Of a stretch of 64,000 nt of DNA, positions 14,240 to 23,975 are shown one piece after another; position 1 is the first letter of the stretch; each line of letters starts with the position of its first letter. A program made the position numbers and the translations under genes. The stretch is from NCBI GenBank assembly GCA_027946365.1, contig JAPEUQ010000007.1:1116001-1180000 (forward strand). Direction: 5' to 3'. The DNA is from Kalmusia sp. IMI 367209 (taxonomy: Eukaryota; Ascomycota; Dothideomycetes; Pleosporales; Didymosphaeriaceae). A model generated the notes under the pieces. The model ran no database searches, was not told where the DNA came from, and saw only the letters and a program-made list of their open reading frames with translations.

Positions 14240-14792
14240 ATGGGCTGGCTGTGGACATCCTCAGACAGCAAAGCTGAACCCCAACAGCCCGTACCAACCT
14301 CAATACCCACACGCTCCGAGCCCGCGCCCTCTCCACCTCCAAACGCAAACAATGATGACAACGCATCTTTCCACGAAGCCTTTCCGCACCTTGCCCCCAC
14401 ACCATCTTCCCCTACGCCCACCTCCCAACATCCCCCCTCTACATCTACCTCCGACGATGCCTCCCCTCCCTGTCACTATGTCATGCCGCGCTGCCTTCGA
14501 CGCCGCCTTCTACTGCTCCTCCTTCGGCGGCCACTTCAACGACATCTACCGCTACGGCCAGCTGCGCTCGTGCAGCGAGCACTGGGCCGACTGGCGCTTC
14601 TGCATGTCGCTGTCTGGCGCATCGACTGAAGGCCGCGCGAATGCGATACGGGAGAGGTATAGGGAGAAGGAGGCGAAGCTGAAGAAGGAGCCAAATAGTG
14701 AGCATGTGTGGAGGAGAAGGGGTGAGGGGGAGCGGATTGAGAGGCCATTCCGGTTCGCCGAGGATGAGGTGCGGAGGGTCGAGGGGGCGTAA
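14240..14792 (+). CDS. Emi1-like DUF3128 protein, N-terminal frame unresolved
   Basis: The C-terminal half is clearly a DUF3128/Emi1 domain: MSCRAAFDAAFYCSSFGGHF followed by a second Cys pair in SCSEHWADWRFC, the twin-cysteine helix-hairpin layout of small mitochondrial or cytosolic proteins. In yeast Emi1 is needed for early meiotic induction and belongs to this fold. The N-terminus, MGWLWTSSDSK and onward from 14240, is in a different frame. Two readings restore one protein: (a) one surplus C in the six-C run at 14432-14437, giving 183 residues; or (b) an 88-base GT-AG intron at 14291-14378, giving 154 residues, with a weak gtacca donor. I lean to (a) because the frame it keeps (FHEAFPHLAP) looks coding. 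The family call is firmer than the model. Confidence 0.75.
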
Positions 14793-15365
14793 GAGGATGA
14801 TATCATAGGTTGACGAAGAAAACAAGTTATCTACTAGTGGATGGTAGTGAACAAGCCATGGCCGGTGCACATAGTCGAAAAACGGACTGGAAGGATTGAT
14901 ATGGTTGGATATGGTCTACGGTATGGTAGGGTACTAGGGAAGAGGCGCCATATACCATATCTTGGATAATACACCTATATGTGTTTCGTAGGCTTTCCAG
15001 GAGCTGTATGATACTATGAGGAAACGAGCGATTGCTTGACTTAGATGGCTAGCAATACGGTTCATATAATACCATCTCTACTTGTCAATATCATCAACGT
15101 CAAGACACAATGATGTTACACGAATTTGAACATATATCATCTCATTTGAGCCCAGGTGGACTAGAATCCCAGCATTAGGATACGTACATGTCATCCGCCT
15201 ATCTGAAAACTTTTCCTTCCCCAATCATGATCGTGACTCATCCGATGCATTGAAAAGAAACCCAAGAAACGGCTTACTAAGCCTGATAACTCCGATGAAT
15301 ACCGCCCAGAAAACGACCATCTATGCGGAAAGAAGAAATGCAAGGAGAGAGCCTGAGCGAAGCGC
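14793..15365. other. Convergent 3' intergenic region
   Basis: AT-rich, non-coding sequence between the 3' ends of the Emi1-like gene (+) and HSP70 (-). Probably 3' UTRs; nothing else is recognised. Confidence 0.6.
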
Positions 15366-17502
15366 TTAGTCGACCTCCTCGACGGTGGGGCCGTCGTCGC
15401 TGTGGCCAGCGCCGCCGGGAGCACCGCCTGGGAAACCACCAGCACCTCCTGGCATGCCACCGGGCATGCCGCCCTCGCCACCAGCACCGTAGAACTTCAT
15501 CATGATGGGGTTGGCGACAGCCTCAAGCTCCTTCTGCTGCGATTCGTACTCCTCCTTGGTGGCCTGCTGGCTGTCATCCAGCCACTGGACAACCTTGTCG
15601 ATCTCGGACTTGAGCTTCTCCTTGTCGCCAGCATCAAGCTTCTCATCGACCTTGGAGTCCGAGAGAGTGTTGCGGAGTGAGTAGGCGTAAGACTCAAGTG
15701 CGTTCTTGGCAGAGATACGAGCAGCTTCGGCCTCGTCCTCAGCCTTGTACTTCTCAGCCTCCGCAAGCATGCGCTCAATCTCATCCTTGGAGAGACGGCC
15801 CTTGTCGTTGGTAATGACAATCTTGTTGGTCTTACCGGTACCCTTCTCGAGAGCGGAGACGTTCATGATACCGTTAGCGTCCATGTCGAATGTGACCTCG
15901 ATTTGAGGGACACCGCGCGGTGCCGGCGGGATACCAGTAAGCTCGAACTTGCCGAGAAGGTTGTTGTCCTTTGTACGGGCACGCTCACCCTCGTAAACCT
16001 GGATGAGCACACCGGGCTGGTTATCGCTGAAGGTCGAGAAGACCTCAGACTTCTTGGTAGGGATAGTGGTATTGCGCTTGATGAGCGGGGTCATGACGCC
16101 ACCAGCAGTCTCAATACCGACGGACAGAGGGGTGACGTCCAAGAGAAGGATCTCGTTGGTGGACTTGGAAGAAGTGTCACCAGACAAGATAGCAGCCTGG
16201 ACGGCTGCACCGTATGCAACAGCCTCATCAGGGTTGATGGATTTGTTAGGCTCCTTGCCGTTGAAGAAGTCGGAGACCATCTTTTGGATCTTGGGAATAC
16301 GGGTAGAACCACCGACCAAGACAATTTCGTGGACAGAAGACTTGTCGACCTTGGCGTCACGGAGAACGCGCTCGACGGGCTCCATAGTAGAGCGGAAAAG
16401 GTCCTGGCATAGCTCCTCGAAACGAGCACGGGTGATCGAGGTGTAGAAGTCGATACCCTCGAACAGCGAGTCGATCTCGATAGAAGTCTGTGCGGAAGAA
16501 GAGAGAGTGCGCTTGGCACGCTCGCAGGCGGTTCGGAGACGGCGGAGAGCACGGGCGTTGGAGGTCAAATCCTATGAAGTATTAGTACGTGAGTTACCCT
16601 AGGAGATATAATACCAAAGCAAAATTGCAGGGAATTTCGTACCTTCTTGTGCTTGCGTTTGAACTCATTTACGAAGTGGTTCTTAAGATGATGTTAGCAT
16701 GCGATGCAATGTTGGTTAGGGAGAATTGGGACAATACATACCACCAGACGGTTGTCGAAGTCCTCACCACCCAAATGAGTGTCACCAGCAGTGGACTTCA
16801 CCTCGAAGATACCCTCCTCGATGGTCAAGAGGGACACATCGAAAGTACCACCACCCAGATCGAAGATCAGCACGTTGCGCTCCCCAGTGGTCTTCTTGTC
16901 AAGACCGTAGGCGATGGCAGCGGCGGTCGGCTCGTTGATGATACGGAGGACGTTGAGACCGGCAATGAGACCAGCATCCTTGGTAGCCTGACGCTGAGAA
17001 TCGTTGAAGTAGGCAGGGACCGTGACGACAGCGTTGTTGACGGTGCCTCCGAGATATGACTCGGCGGTCTCACGCATCTTGGTGAGGACCATGGATGAGA
17101 TTTCCTCGGGCGTGAAGTTCTTCTTCTCACCCTTGAACTCAACCTCGATGACGGGCTTGCCAGCCTTCTCGATGACCTTGAAGGGGAAGTGCTTCATGTC
17201 GGCCTGCACCTCTGCGTCGGCGAACTTGCGGCCAATGAGACGCTTGGCATCGAAGACAGTGTTGGCCGGGTTCATAGCGACCTGGTTCTTTGCGGAATCT
17301 CCGATGAGACGCTCGGTGTCGGTGAAGGCAACGAACGACGGTGTCGTCCTGTTACCCTGGTCGTTGGCAATAATTTCGATGCGATCATCACCTAGACTAG
17401 ATGTCAGCCAATGCTGTTCATGGGAAAAGGTCGAGACCACTTACGGAAGATACCCACGCACGAGTACGTGGTTCCGAGATCGATACCTACAGCGGGTGCC
17501 AT
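15366..17502 (-). CDS. Cytosolic HSP70 chaperone (Ssa type)
   Basis: Four exons, 17502-17445, 17391-16742, 16681-16643 and 16571-15366, encode a 650-residue protein, the usual length. The start [19 protein letters not shown] carries the first phosphate-binding motif of the nucleotide-binding domain. [14 protein letters not shown] and the [13 protein letters not shown] motif follow, then the linker and substrate-binding domain, a Gly-rich GGMPGG tail and the C-terminal EEVD that docks TPR co-chaperones, which marks it as cytosolic/nuclear. The third exon is only 39 bases ([13 protein letters not shown]). All introns are GT-AG and keep phase. It folds nascent and stressed proteins with J-proteins and nucleotide-exchange factors. 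Heat induction is expected from the perfect heat-shock element at 17694-17706. Confidence 0.97.
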
Positions 17503-18533
17503 GGTGTGTGTGTGTTATGAAAAGAAGCAGCGGGGTATCACAAGAAGAAAAGAGATGGTTGAGAGTTCGCGAAAGTCTACTCGACTGTAGCGCGCGAGAG
17601 TTGCTTCAAGGTGTGTGATGAGTGTGAGGGAGAAGTGCTGGGTGTGCGGCGGAGGGCTTTTTGTAGCGGTGGGAGGCAGTTTTTCAGATGCTCTTCTGGA
17701 AGTTTCGATCAGGCTCACCGGCCAACCAGGAGCTTCTACGCGCTTCGAGCTGCCTCTACGGCCCACACAAAGGCTGCCTGGGCCTGCGGCTGGGGCAAAT
17801 AGCTTGTGGCTACGCCGCAGCGAGCGATTGCAGGCCGCCTTCACCAGCGGGCCGCCCACGGAGCAGAATTCCATGCTGGTGCTCGAAATTTCTCTGTCTC
17901 GCCGCCCGCCAGCGATGACACAAGAGAGCCCCGCCTGCCGCAAGCGGTGATGCAAGCGAGCCCCGCGCCCTTGACCGCCCTAACGCCGCTGCGTCTACAC
18001 AGTCGAACTGTTTACTTGCGCCCAGCAGCTTCAGGCTGCGGTTTCCTACGACGAGTGTTGCGGCTCGGCAGGGCGGTTTGCCAGCGTGGGTGCAATATCG
18101 TCTGTGGAGATGATGCAAGACGTCAGCCATCGCTGCGTTCGCGACACCATCATCCACGCACTACAATCGTGCCATCGTGACGCTGCACTTTGCCGTTTTG
18201 CTCTACAAACATGGTGGTCGCCTGGTTCCAGGGCTTGCATCTCGACTTTTCGCGGGGCCCATACAGCTCCTATAACAAGCCCCAATCTCCCACAGCCGCT
18301 CTACGCCAGAGGAGAGGAGACGTCCACTCTCCATCCGTCCAGTCATGCTATGACATGGTTCAGCTTCATGCCACCCAAATATCCTTCGGGTATCAGCTCA
18401 AACACAACTTTTCAAAGGTGGAACGCCCCCGAGGCCGGTTACTATGGTCCACTCACGTTTTGAGACTGCACGTGACGTTGACGTCATACTCACGTCTCCA
18501 AGCTGCTGGAGCTCGTTTCGCTACGGCAAGCGG
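17503..18533. other. HSP70 upstream region up to the transposon
   Basis: This is the HSP70 5' leader and promoter plus the left flank of the transposon. Several overlapping open frames occur but none is recognisable, and the longest on the + strand (18190-18714) runs through the transposon's terminal repeat, so it is not a gene. Confidence 0.5.
17694..17706. promoter_or_regulatory. Heat-shock element upstream of HSP70
   Basis: The sequence TTCTGGAAGTTTC is a perfect three-unit heat-shock element (TTC-nn-GAA-nn-TTC), about 190 bases upstream of the HSP70 start codon. It is the known binding site of trimeric Hsf1. A two-unit site (GAAATTTC, 17885-17892) lies further upstream and may add to it. 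Confidence 0.75.
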
Positions 18534-18543
18534 GGAGCTTGGT
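18534..18543 (+). repeat. Target-site duplication, left copy
   Basis: GGAGCTTGGT, identical to 23824-23833 in direct orientation. The match is exactly 10 bases; the neighbouring bases on both sides differ. Both copies directly abut the inverted repeats. Confidence 0.88.
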
Positions 18544-18577
18544 GTGCATGTAGTTGAGCCGACCACGCTAAAAGCTC
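18544..18577 (+). repeat. Left terminal inverted repeat
   Basis: 34 bases that pair in inverted orientation with 23790-23823 at 28 of 34 positions. The inner 16 bases, ending CCACGCTAAAAGCTC, are identical. The outer end starts GTG on both sides. Confidence 0.88.
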
Positions 18578-18578
18578 A

Positions 18579-18661
18579 GGCGACCAAGAAAAAAATTTAC
18601 GCTAGTAACTCTTGGTGTGCTGACAAACTTCTTGGTGGGGTACATCCTAGCCTTGGTCGCC
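18579..18661. repeat. Left subterminal inverted motif pair
   Basis: GGCGACCAAG at 18579-18588 and its reverse complement CTTGGTCGCC at 18652-18661 lie just inside the left inverted repeat. Subterminal repeats of this kind often act as transposase binding sites; that role is inferred. Confidence 0.5.
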
Positions 18662-18768
18662 CCAGCTTCCTCCTTCCTACACCCCACTTACCCCAAGAAA
18701 ATATAGTTGCATAACGCTAGGGGACAGGAACTAGTCACTAACACCTTACAAACCCCCTTCAGTATCTC

Positions 18769-21700
18769 ATGGAAATGGATGAAGGAGTAGTGTCTGGAAG
18801 TATTGAGGAATGGCAGCAATGTAAGTTCTGGATGGGTTATGAAGGGGTTGAGAATACCTACTAACCATATTAGCAATCGAACTGTCCCAAAGCCATTTCT
18901 CTGATAGTAGTGAGAATGAAGAGAGAGATGAGGACGTAAGCTCTACTACAGAGGCTTTACCAACAGCGGAAAACGAGGAAGAAGATCGTGAATGTGTATG
19001 TACCAACATGATGGCAAGGTGTTCTGAACCCGTTCTCAACCCCATAGGATGATAATTTTACGCTAAGCGTTCTTACCTCGGGGACTCCACCACTGATGAC
19101 AAAGACAATTACACATGTTGGCTTATTACCTGATTACCCCCAAACAAGTGTAGATGGGCATACATTTGTCGTCCATATTGGCAGGGAAAGAGCTACGCTT
19201 GAGCAGGCAAGGGCAGAAGGAGACTCAGTATGATCCCCTCCCCAACCCCATACTAATGCCTTCTCATGACCTTAGATGCAGTATTGCAGACGGTTGAAAG
19301 GTCCCATGAAACGCACGGTCTCTCCCTTCTTTAACTCAAGTGCTTCACGGATCCGGTCTATCTGCACAGGGATTAAGCGATGCCAATACCTTGACAACGC
19401 CTTAGCAACATTTTCGCATACGCATGTAAATGAAGAGACTTGGGAACATATGCGGAATGCTCGATTAGATGCATATCGAGGGGAATTAGACCCACGCAAA
19501 AAGAAGGTCTACTAGGTAGGCCTCCTCAAGGTATTCTGAAGGCCTTATTAACGTATTTAGTTGGTATACAGCTATTATGCATCGCTTTCAGGGTGGTGTT
19601 TTCTGCCCATCGCAGGGTTCAACATGTGGCCCTGTTATTAGACGAAGCCGTACTATGGTAAGTAGTTCAATACTAACTAGTTACTAACTAGACCTATTCA
19701 TAACCCCTTCTAATACCCTTAGGATTCCTCTGGTTCCCTTCCTACTATATTGGCTGTCAGGCATATCAGGTCCACATACACCAGATAAACATTACTTTCG
19801 GAAGATTTCCTACCAATACTCTATCGAACACCTCCAGTACCTCTTCGCAACGGGTTTAGAAGTAACCCAAGGCCCCCAAGATACATGTGCAGTTATACTT
19901 CCAACTACTACAAAGCTAGCTAACTGTGGTATGTAACTAGGTTATAAAGTTATTAAATAGGGAATACTAACGCCTTCATAAGACGTTGATCATCCACAGG
20001 GACATGGGAAGCTGGAAAAGCAACCATGTGAAGTTGAGTTTAATATCTTAATCCCTACAAATCTAGTTGAGAATCCCTTCTTTCTATTTACCTCACATGG
20101 TATACATACCCACCCACCACCACCACCTACAAAGCTACCTAGCGTCCTCGCAACTGAACTTATAGAGCTTATCCGCCGGGTTAAGGATCCTAGCCTAACC
20201 TGTGGTATGTTCTTCCTAACCCAACCTCAAAGGGGTTTATAAGGTAACCTCAACTAGCTTCATTCCTACGTGGTCCATTCATGGACTCACTATGCCAAAA
20301 ATACGGCGTAAATTCATTTGGTCAAATCCATGCAACGCTTAATAACCTTGATCGCCTACGAGCTATTATTTATAAGGAAAAGCTCAATATGTTCCCATCA
20401 GGTCAGGATCTAGCTGGCGTCCAATTTGAAATGGATATGCGCCATAAGAATATTGACACGGTTCGAATACCCTTCTCAACCCCCTGCATACACCTTCTCA
20501 TCCCCTTCAGGCATATATCCGCGAGATACATCATTCCCAATTAGGCACTCTTATCCTTACAATGAGAAAAGAGCAGGCCATTACACTTATAAGCTTAGCT
20601 AGCTTTCAGATTGACGTATCATTCCAACGCAATCGTGAACCCTGGCAGGAACTTATAATAGCTTACTTTAATGAACAGCATGGGAAGTGTATGGAAACCC
20701 CTTCTCAAGATGTTGATAATAGCTAAATATATAGTATTTACTCTTGCCCGTATTTATATGAATACAAAGAGACGCCGATCATATTCTCAAGCCTTTCAGA
20801 TCCTCTTTAAATGGGTTGAGAAACTCTCTGGTCAGCCAGTACAGTGGCGTCATATTCACCAGACAGGATTTATAGGTGTCACTGCAGATATGGATGGCGC
20901 TCAATTTGAGGTTAGTACCCTCCTCAAGGCAATCACAACCCCCTCACAACCCTTTATAACATGTTCTAAAGCCATTATACAGGGTTTGGGCGGTACTTAC
21001 GCCATATTGACCCATTTAGTCGGCCATGGCGCTATCATATTGCTCATACAGTAAAGTTTTGCTCACACCACTTCAAAATGGGTATAGAACGCGTTGAGAA
21101 CCGGATGGAATACCCAGACCCAGGTATAATAGAAAGATGTGGTCAATTTTACACGCACGTAGTTGGGATCAATATAGTAAAATCCTATCTGAGCTTGAAC
21201 GTAAGTTAAAAATAAGAGGTTATAGATACTATACTAACACCTTACTAAGGTGATGAACAGATCGTAGTACAAAACTGGGCTAAACATAAACATACTACTA
21301 CGTTTGCATATGGCCTCTGTCGCTATATCTCTAAGATGGCCCAGGATGATTGGTATCGCCTTGAGAACACCTCCAACCATGTTGAGCAGACAGGTAAAAA
21401 GTCATACTCATATGGTAAACAGCTAAATTTACTCCCTGCAATCCTTATGTAGGTGTTATCAACCCTAAAGAAGGCAATACTAACGCCTTAAGGGCTATGA
21501 AACTTGATGATCGTGATATTGATCAACAATTGGCACGCAACATAATGGGTCTACGCCATGGGTATTCAAAGACTGCCCCTTCAGCTAGGAGAATATAAAA
21601 ATGCGTAGAGAAAGTATATATACATAGTTCTAACCCCTTCACATCCCTATGCTAACACGTTTAGATCGTAAACGGAAGCGAAGGACTAGCATTGAGCAAG

Positions 21701-22084
21701 TAGATGATTCTGCTAGTGACGAGGAGAGAGATCTATGGCACGCGGGTCCTCGACTGGTTTTGTGAAGCCTAGGGCATCCTCAAAGCGTAGAAGTGATGTT
21801 GGTGACCGGCTAGCAAGGGGTTTATCATCATCATCACCAGCAAGTGAGTCTTCGCAGCCCTTGACAACCGCTTCCCAACCTATATCTATCCCTTTCGGAC
21901 ACCTTCACTAGAACCAAGCCTTCAACGTCAAGCTATTCATCATAATATGGACCTTGAGGCTAGACGAGCGGAGCTTGAATTACGTGAACGGGCGGCAGCT
22001 ATAAAACAAAAGGAGTTGATGAATGAAAAGCTTGAGTTGGAAATCGAGGCAATGCGGAGGGGTTCCGCCCCTCCCAACCCCTAG
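18769..22084 (+). pseudogene. Intron-rich DDE transposase, decayed
   Basis: I can follow many exons with GT-AG introns of 44-72 bases: 18769-18820, 18874-18995, 19048-19227, 19276-19515, about 19560-19659, 19723-19928, 19983-20204, 20258-20460, 20511-20686, 20735-20910, 20983-21200, 21250-21448, 21493-21598, then a coiled-coil tail to the stop at 22082. Readable landmarks: TSHGIHTHPPPPPTK (end of a GCM/WRKY-like zinc-binding region), SFQIDVSFQ (probable first catalytic Asp), TADMDGAQFE (second Asp), FCSHHFKMG, and TSNHVEQ (probable catalytic Glu). The frame is lost at least near 19513, near 20990 (one base short before YLRHIDPFSRPW), at 21140-21170, and between 21590 and 21740. The tail (RRAELELRERAAAIKQKE) is a helix typical of transposase C-termini. 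The catalytic assignments are inference from motif spacing. N-terminal exons are the least certain. Confidence 0.7.
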
Positions 22085-22329
22085 GGAAGGCTTTATTATT
22101 ATGCCTTTGTAATATACCAAATGTATATATTGTTGGAAGCTAAATAGGTGTTTGAATAGTAAAAAGTTTGTATATATAATTGATAGGGATAATAAGAGGA
22201 GATTTAAATATATTGAGTGCCTTGAGAACCCCTTGGTATGGTATTCAGCTATCTGGTAACTAGGTATATACTCTAATAGCTCACACAGCCAGAGTATTGG
22301 GTAGACCATATCAACGTCTCGAGAACCCC

Positions 22330-22449
22330 ATGTCAACCCCTACCTATCGTCTTCGAGATATCAACCCTGCTCAATTACTTCGTGATCTCCATGAATCCAT
22401 AGCCAAATTTGCTGGGTATATGCAACTGAACGCGTTGAGAACGCCTTGA
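22330..22449 (+). other. Short coding-like stretch inside the transposon
   Basis: An ATG-started 39-codon frame (MSTPTYRLRDINPAQLLRDL and on) reads like real protein up to about 22425, then enters a C-rich intron-like stretch ending CCCCTAG at 22480. It overlaps the 3' side of the opposing zinc-finger gene. It may be a terminal exon of the transposase or a remnant of a third gene; no function can be given. Confidence 0.3.
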
Positions 22450-22476
22450 CAACACCATCACAACCCCTAGATAGCA

Positions 22477-23677
22477 TCCTCCTCGCTATCTCCAGCATGC
22501 TCAGAGGCCTCATGCGCTGAGGTTGAGTAGTCGTCATCTCCAGGATTAGGATAGCCCCAATCATGGTAAAAGGTGTTTTCGCACGCTTTGCTGAAGTAGC
22601 ACCCTAAAACAGTGAGATTGGGTTGAGAAGGGGTTGGAGTCGGGTTGACAAGGCGAACATACCATCATATTGGCCAGGGTTCTCTCCCCCCTGAGCTAGA
22701 TCGTGACAGTTCTTGCAGGGAATACCATGCCGTTGTTCTTGAGGATAATGTGAAGAGTGTCGTAATCAGGCTATTTTATTGTTAGAAGGGGTTGAAAACA
22801 TGTTGACAGCCCGTTGGCAACCCGTCCACTTACATCTCCTTTCTTGACACCATTCTTTTTGTTGGCCTTTGCATGCGAGGGGACCTTAGGGCGTTCATGG
22901 CGCGGTAGCGTGCTATCAAATGCGAAAGTAAGATCTTGAGCGTCCACGTTGACAGTACCACGTGAACCCCTTGTGGACCCCTTGACCTTCCTAGTACCCT
23001 TCTCAATACCTCCACGGCCACCACCACGCTTGCTTCCACGGCCACCACCACGACCACCGCGGGTAGACCGGAGTGTACGCTTCTTAGTTGGGCTTGTTGG
23101 AGTTGGTGATGGCTGGGAGGGGTTGGGATCCCGTTGAGACAGGGTTGCCGATGCAATCAGAAGAGCCTGGGGCGCTGGAGGAGGGGTAACCAGGATACTT
23201 GGGTCTTTTTCAGCTAATGCTTTCATGTTGGTCTTGTAGAATGCTGACATGGGGTTAGCAACGGGTTGGCAACGGGTTGACAACACCTACCCAGTGACTC
23301 CTTGATTCTGGCAATACTAGGGTTGCCACCTTTACCTCCATCTCCTAGCTTGATATCGTGCCATTTCTTGTAGTGGACCTTCATATTATCTGGTGTAAGG
23401 GTTTTCTGTAGGGGTTCAGATTGGGTTGACAACACCTTCTCAAGACATTACTTACACCACAATGCTGTCCATCTTCGCCTTGAGCGCGGCACTTGTAGTC
23501 ACCAAGATAGGGCCTGTCTCCATCCTATATGTTATCAGTAAAGGGTTGAGAAGCCCATGGCAACCTATTGCCAACCCCATCATTATCACTTACCTCCATG
23601 AATGGGAAGGCGGTCGGAACGCCGGGCGCGCGGCAATAAGCTTGGTAATACTCATCTTCGTGGACTTTAGGAGGCAT
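22477..23677 (-). CDS. Transposon-borne zinc-finger protein, with frame breaks
   Basis: Exons 23677-23594, 23524-23456, 23405-23291 and 23243-22834 join in perfect phase through GT-AG introns. They give MPPKVHEDEYYQAYCRAPG..., a C2H2-like unit (CRAQGEDGQHCGKTLTPDNM then H..H), and a Lys/Arg/Gly-rich linker with RGG-type repeats. Exon five (about 22779-22680) begins PDYDTLHIILKNNG, and the last exon reads CYFSKACENTFYHDWGYPN before stopping at 22477. The pattern GENPGQYDG-C-F-C-FYHDW resembles a GRF zinc finger. To read exon five through, the frame must change twice, so this copy looks damaged near the C-terminus. No function is known to me; DNA or RNA binding as an accessory protein of the transposon is a guess. 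It runs tail to tail with the transposase and its introns share that gene's C-rich signature. Confidence 0.6.
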
Positions 23678-23740
23678 ATTGAGCTATATTTGAGTAGTTA
23701 TCAAGGTGTTGGGTGGTTGTTGGTGGGGTGAGTGAGAAAG

Positions 23741-23776
23741 CTGGTCGGCTCAGTTATTGTGTGGTGGCCTGAGCGT
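23741..23776. repeat. Right subterminal repeats of the terminal-repeat core
   Basis: CTGGTCGGCTCA (23741-23752) is the inverted form of the TIR core TGAGCCGACCAC with 11 of 12 matches. Next to it, GTGGTGGCCTGAGC (23761-23774) is an inverted copy of the left subterminal GCTCAGGCGACCA with one change. The right end thus carries extra spaced copies of the end motifs, as expected for transposase binding sites. Confidence 0.55.
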
Positions 23777-23789
23777 CGCATGATTAAGC

Positions 23790-23823
23790 GAGCTTTTAGC
23801 GTGGTGGGCTCAGCTGAGTCCAC
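23790..23823 (-). repeat. Right terminal inverted repeat
   Basis: Inverted partner of 18544-18577, 28 of 34 matches, with the block GAGCTTTTAGCGTGG innermost. The outer end is directly followed by the target duplication. Confidence 0.88.
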
Positions 23824-23833
23824 GGAGCTTGGT
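23824..23833 (+). repeat. Target-site duplication, right copy
   Basis: GGAGCTTGGT, identical to 18534-18543. The uninterrupted pre-insertion site can be read as ...GGCAAGCG-GGAGCTTGGT-AGCTTGC.... Confidence 0.88.
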
Positions 23834-23975
23834 AGCTTGCTGCTTGTCAACCAGACTTTGTGAACCAAGCTCTCCTGACTTCTTCTTCAGCCCTCCAGCT
23901 CTCGTAGCTTTCGTAGTTTTGCCTTTCCTGTGTTGTTTCACTCTTTATTACATAGCATCTATTTTCCTCGTCGCC

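Larger units (their letters stand above)
18544..23823. mobile_element. 5,280-bp DNA transposon, probable Mutator-like (MULE)
   Basis: The element is bounded by 34-bp imperfect inverted repeats and a perfect 10-bp direct target duplication. It contains a decayed DDE transposase gene on the + strand and a zinc-finger gene on the - strand, tail to tail. A 9-11-bp target duplication and a transposase with a His/Pro-rich motif like the end of a GCM/WRKY-type zinc finger fit the Mutator-like superfamily, of which fungal Hop is an example; the superfamily is inference. Base composition is more AT-rich than the flanking genes. Sharp ends and the perfect duplication suggest a not very old insertion, yet both genes carry frame breaks, so this copy is probably not autonomous, or the sequence has indel errors. 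The right end lies about 150 bases before the start codon of the DUF3429 gene. Confidence 0.85.

Noticed and set aside
17810..18157. 115-residue minus-strand frame upstream of HSP70
   Set aside because: Overlaps other frames of similar length on both strands in GC-rich promoter sequence; no family resemblance.
18190..18714. 174-residue + strand open frame
   Set aside because: It crosses the target duplication and left TIR of the transposon, has no recognisable motif, and its codon mix looks random.
18544..23823. Strong RIP damage of the transposon
   Set aside because: Exons are still readable, C-rich introns persist, and the breaks are indels rather than dense C-to-T changes, so heavy RIP is not supported.
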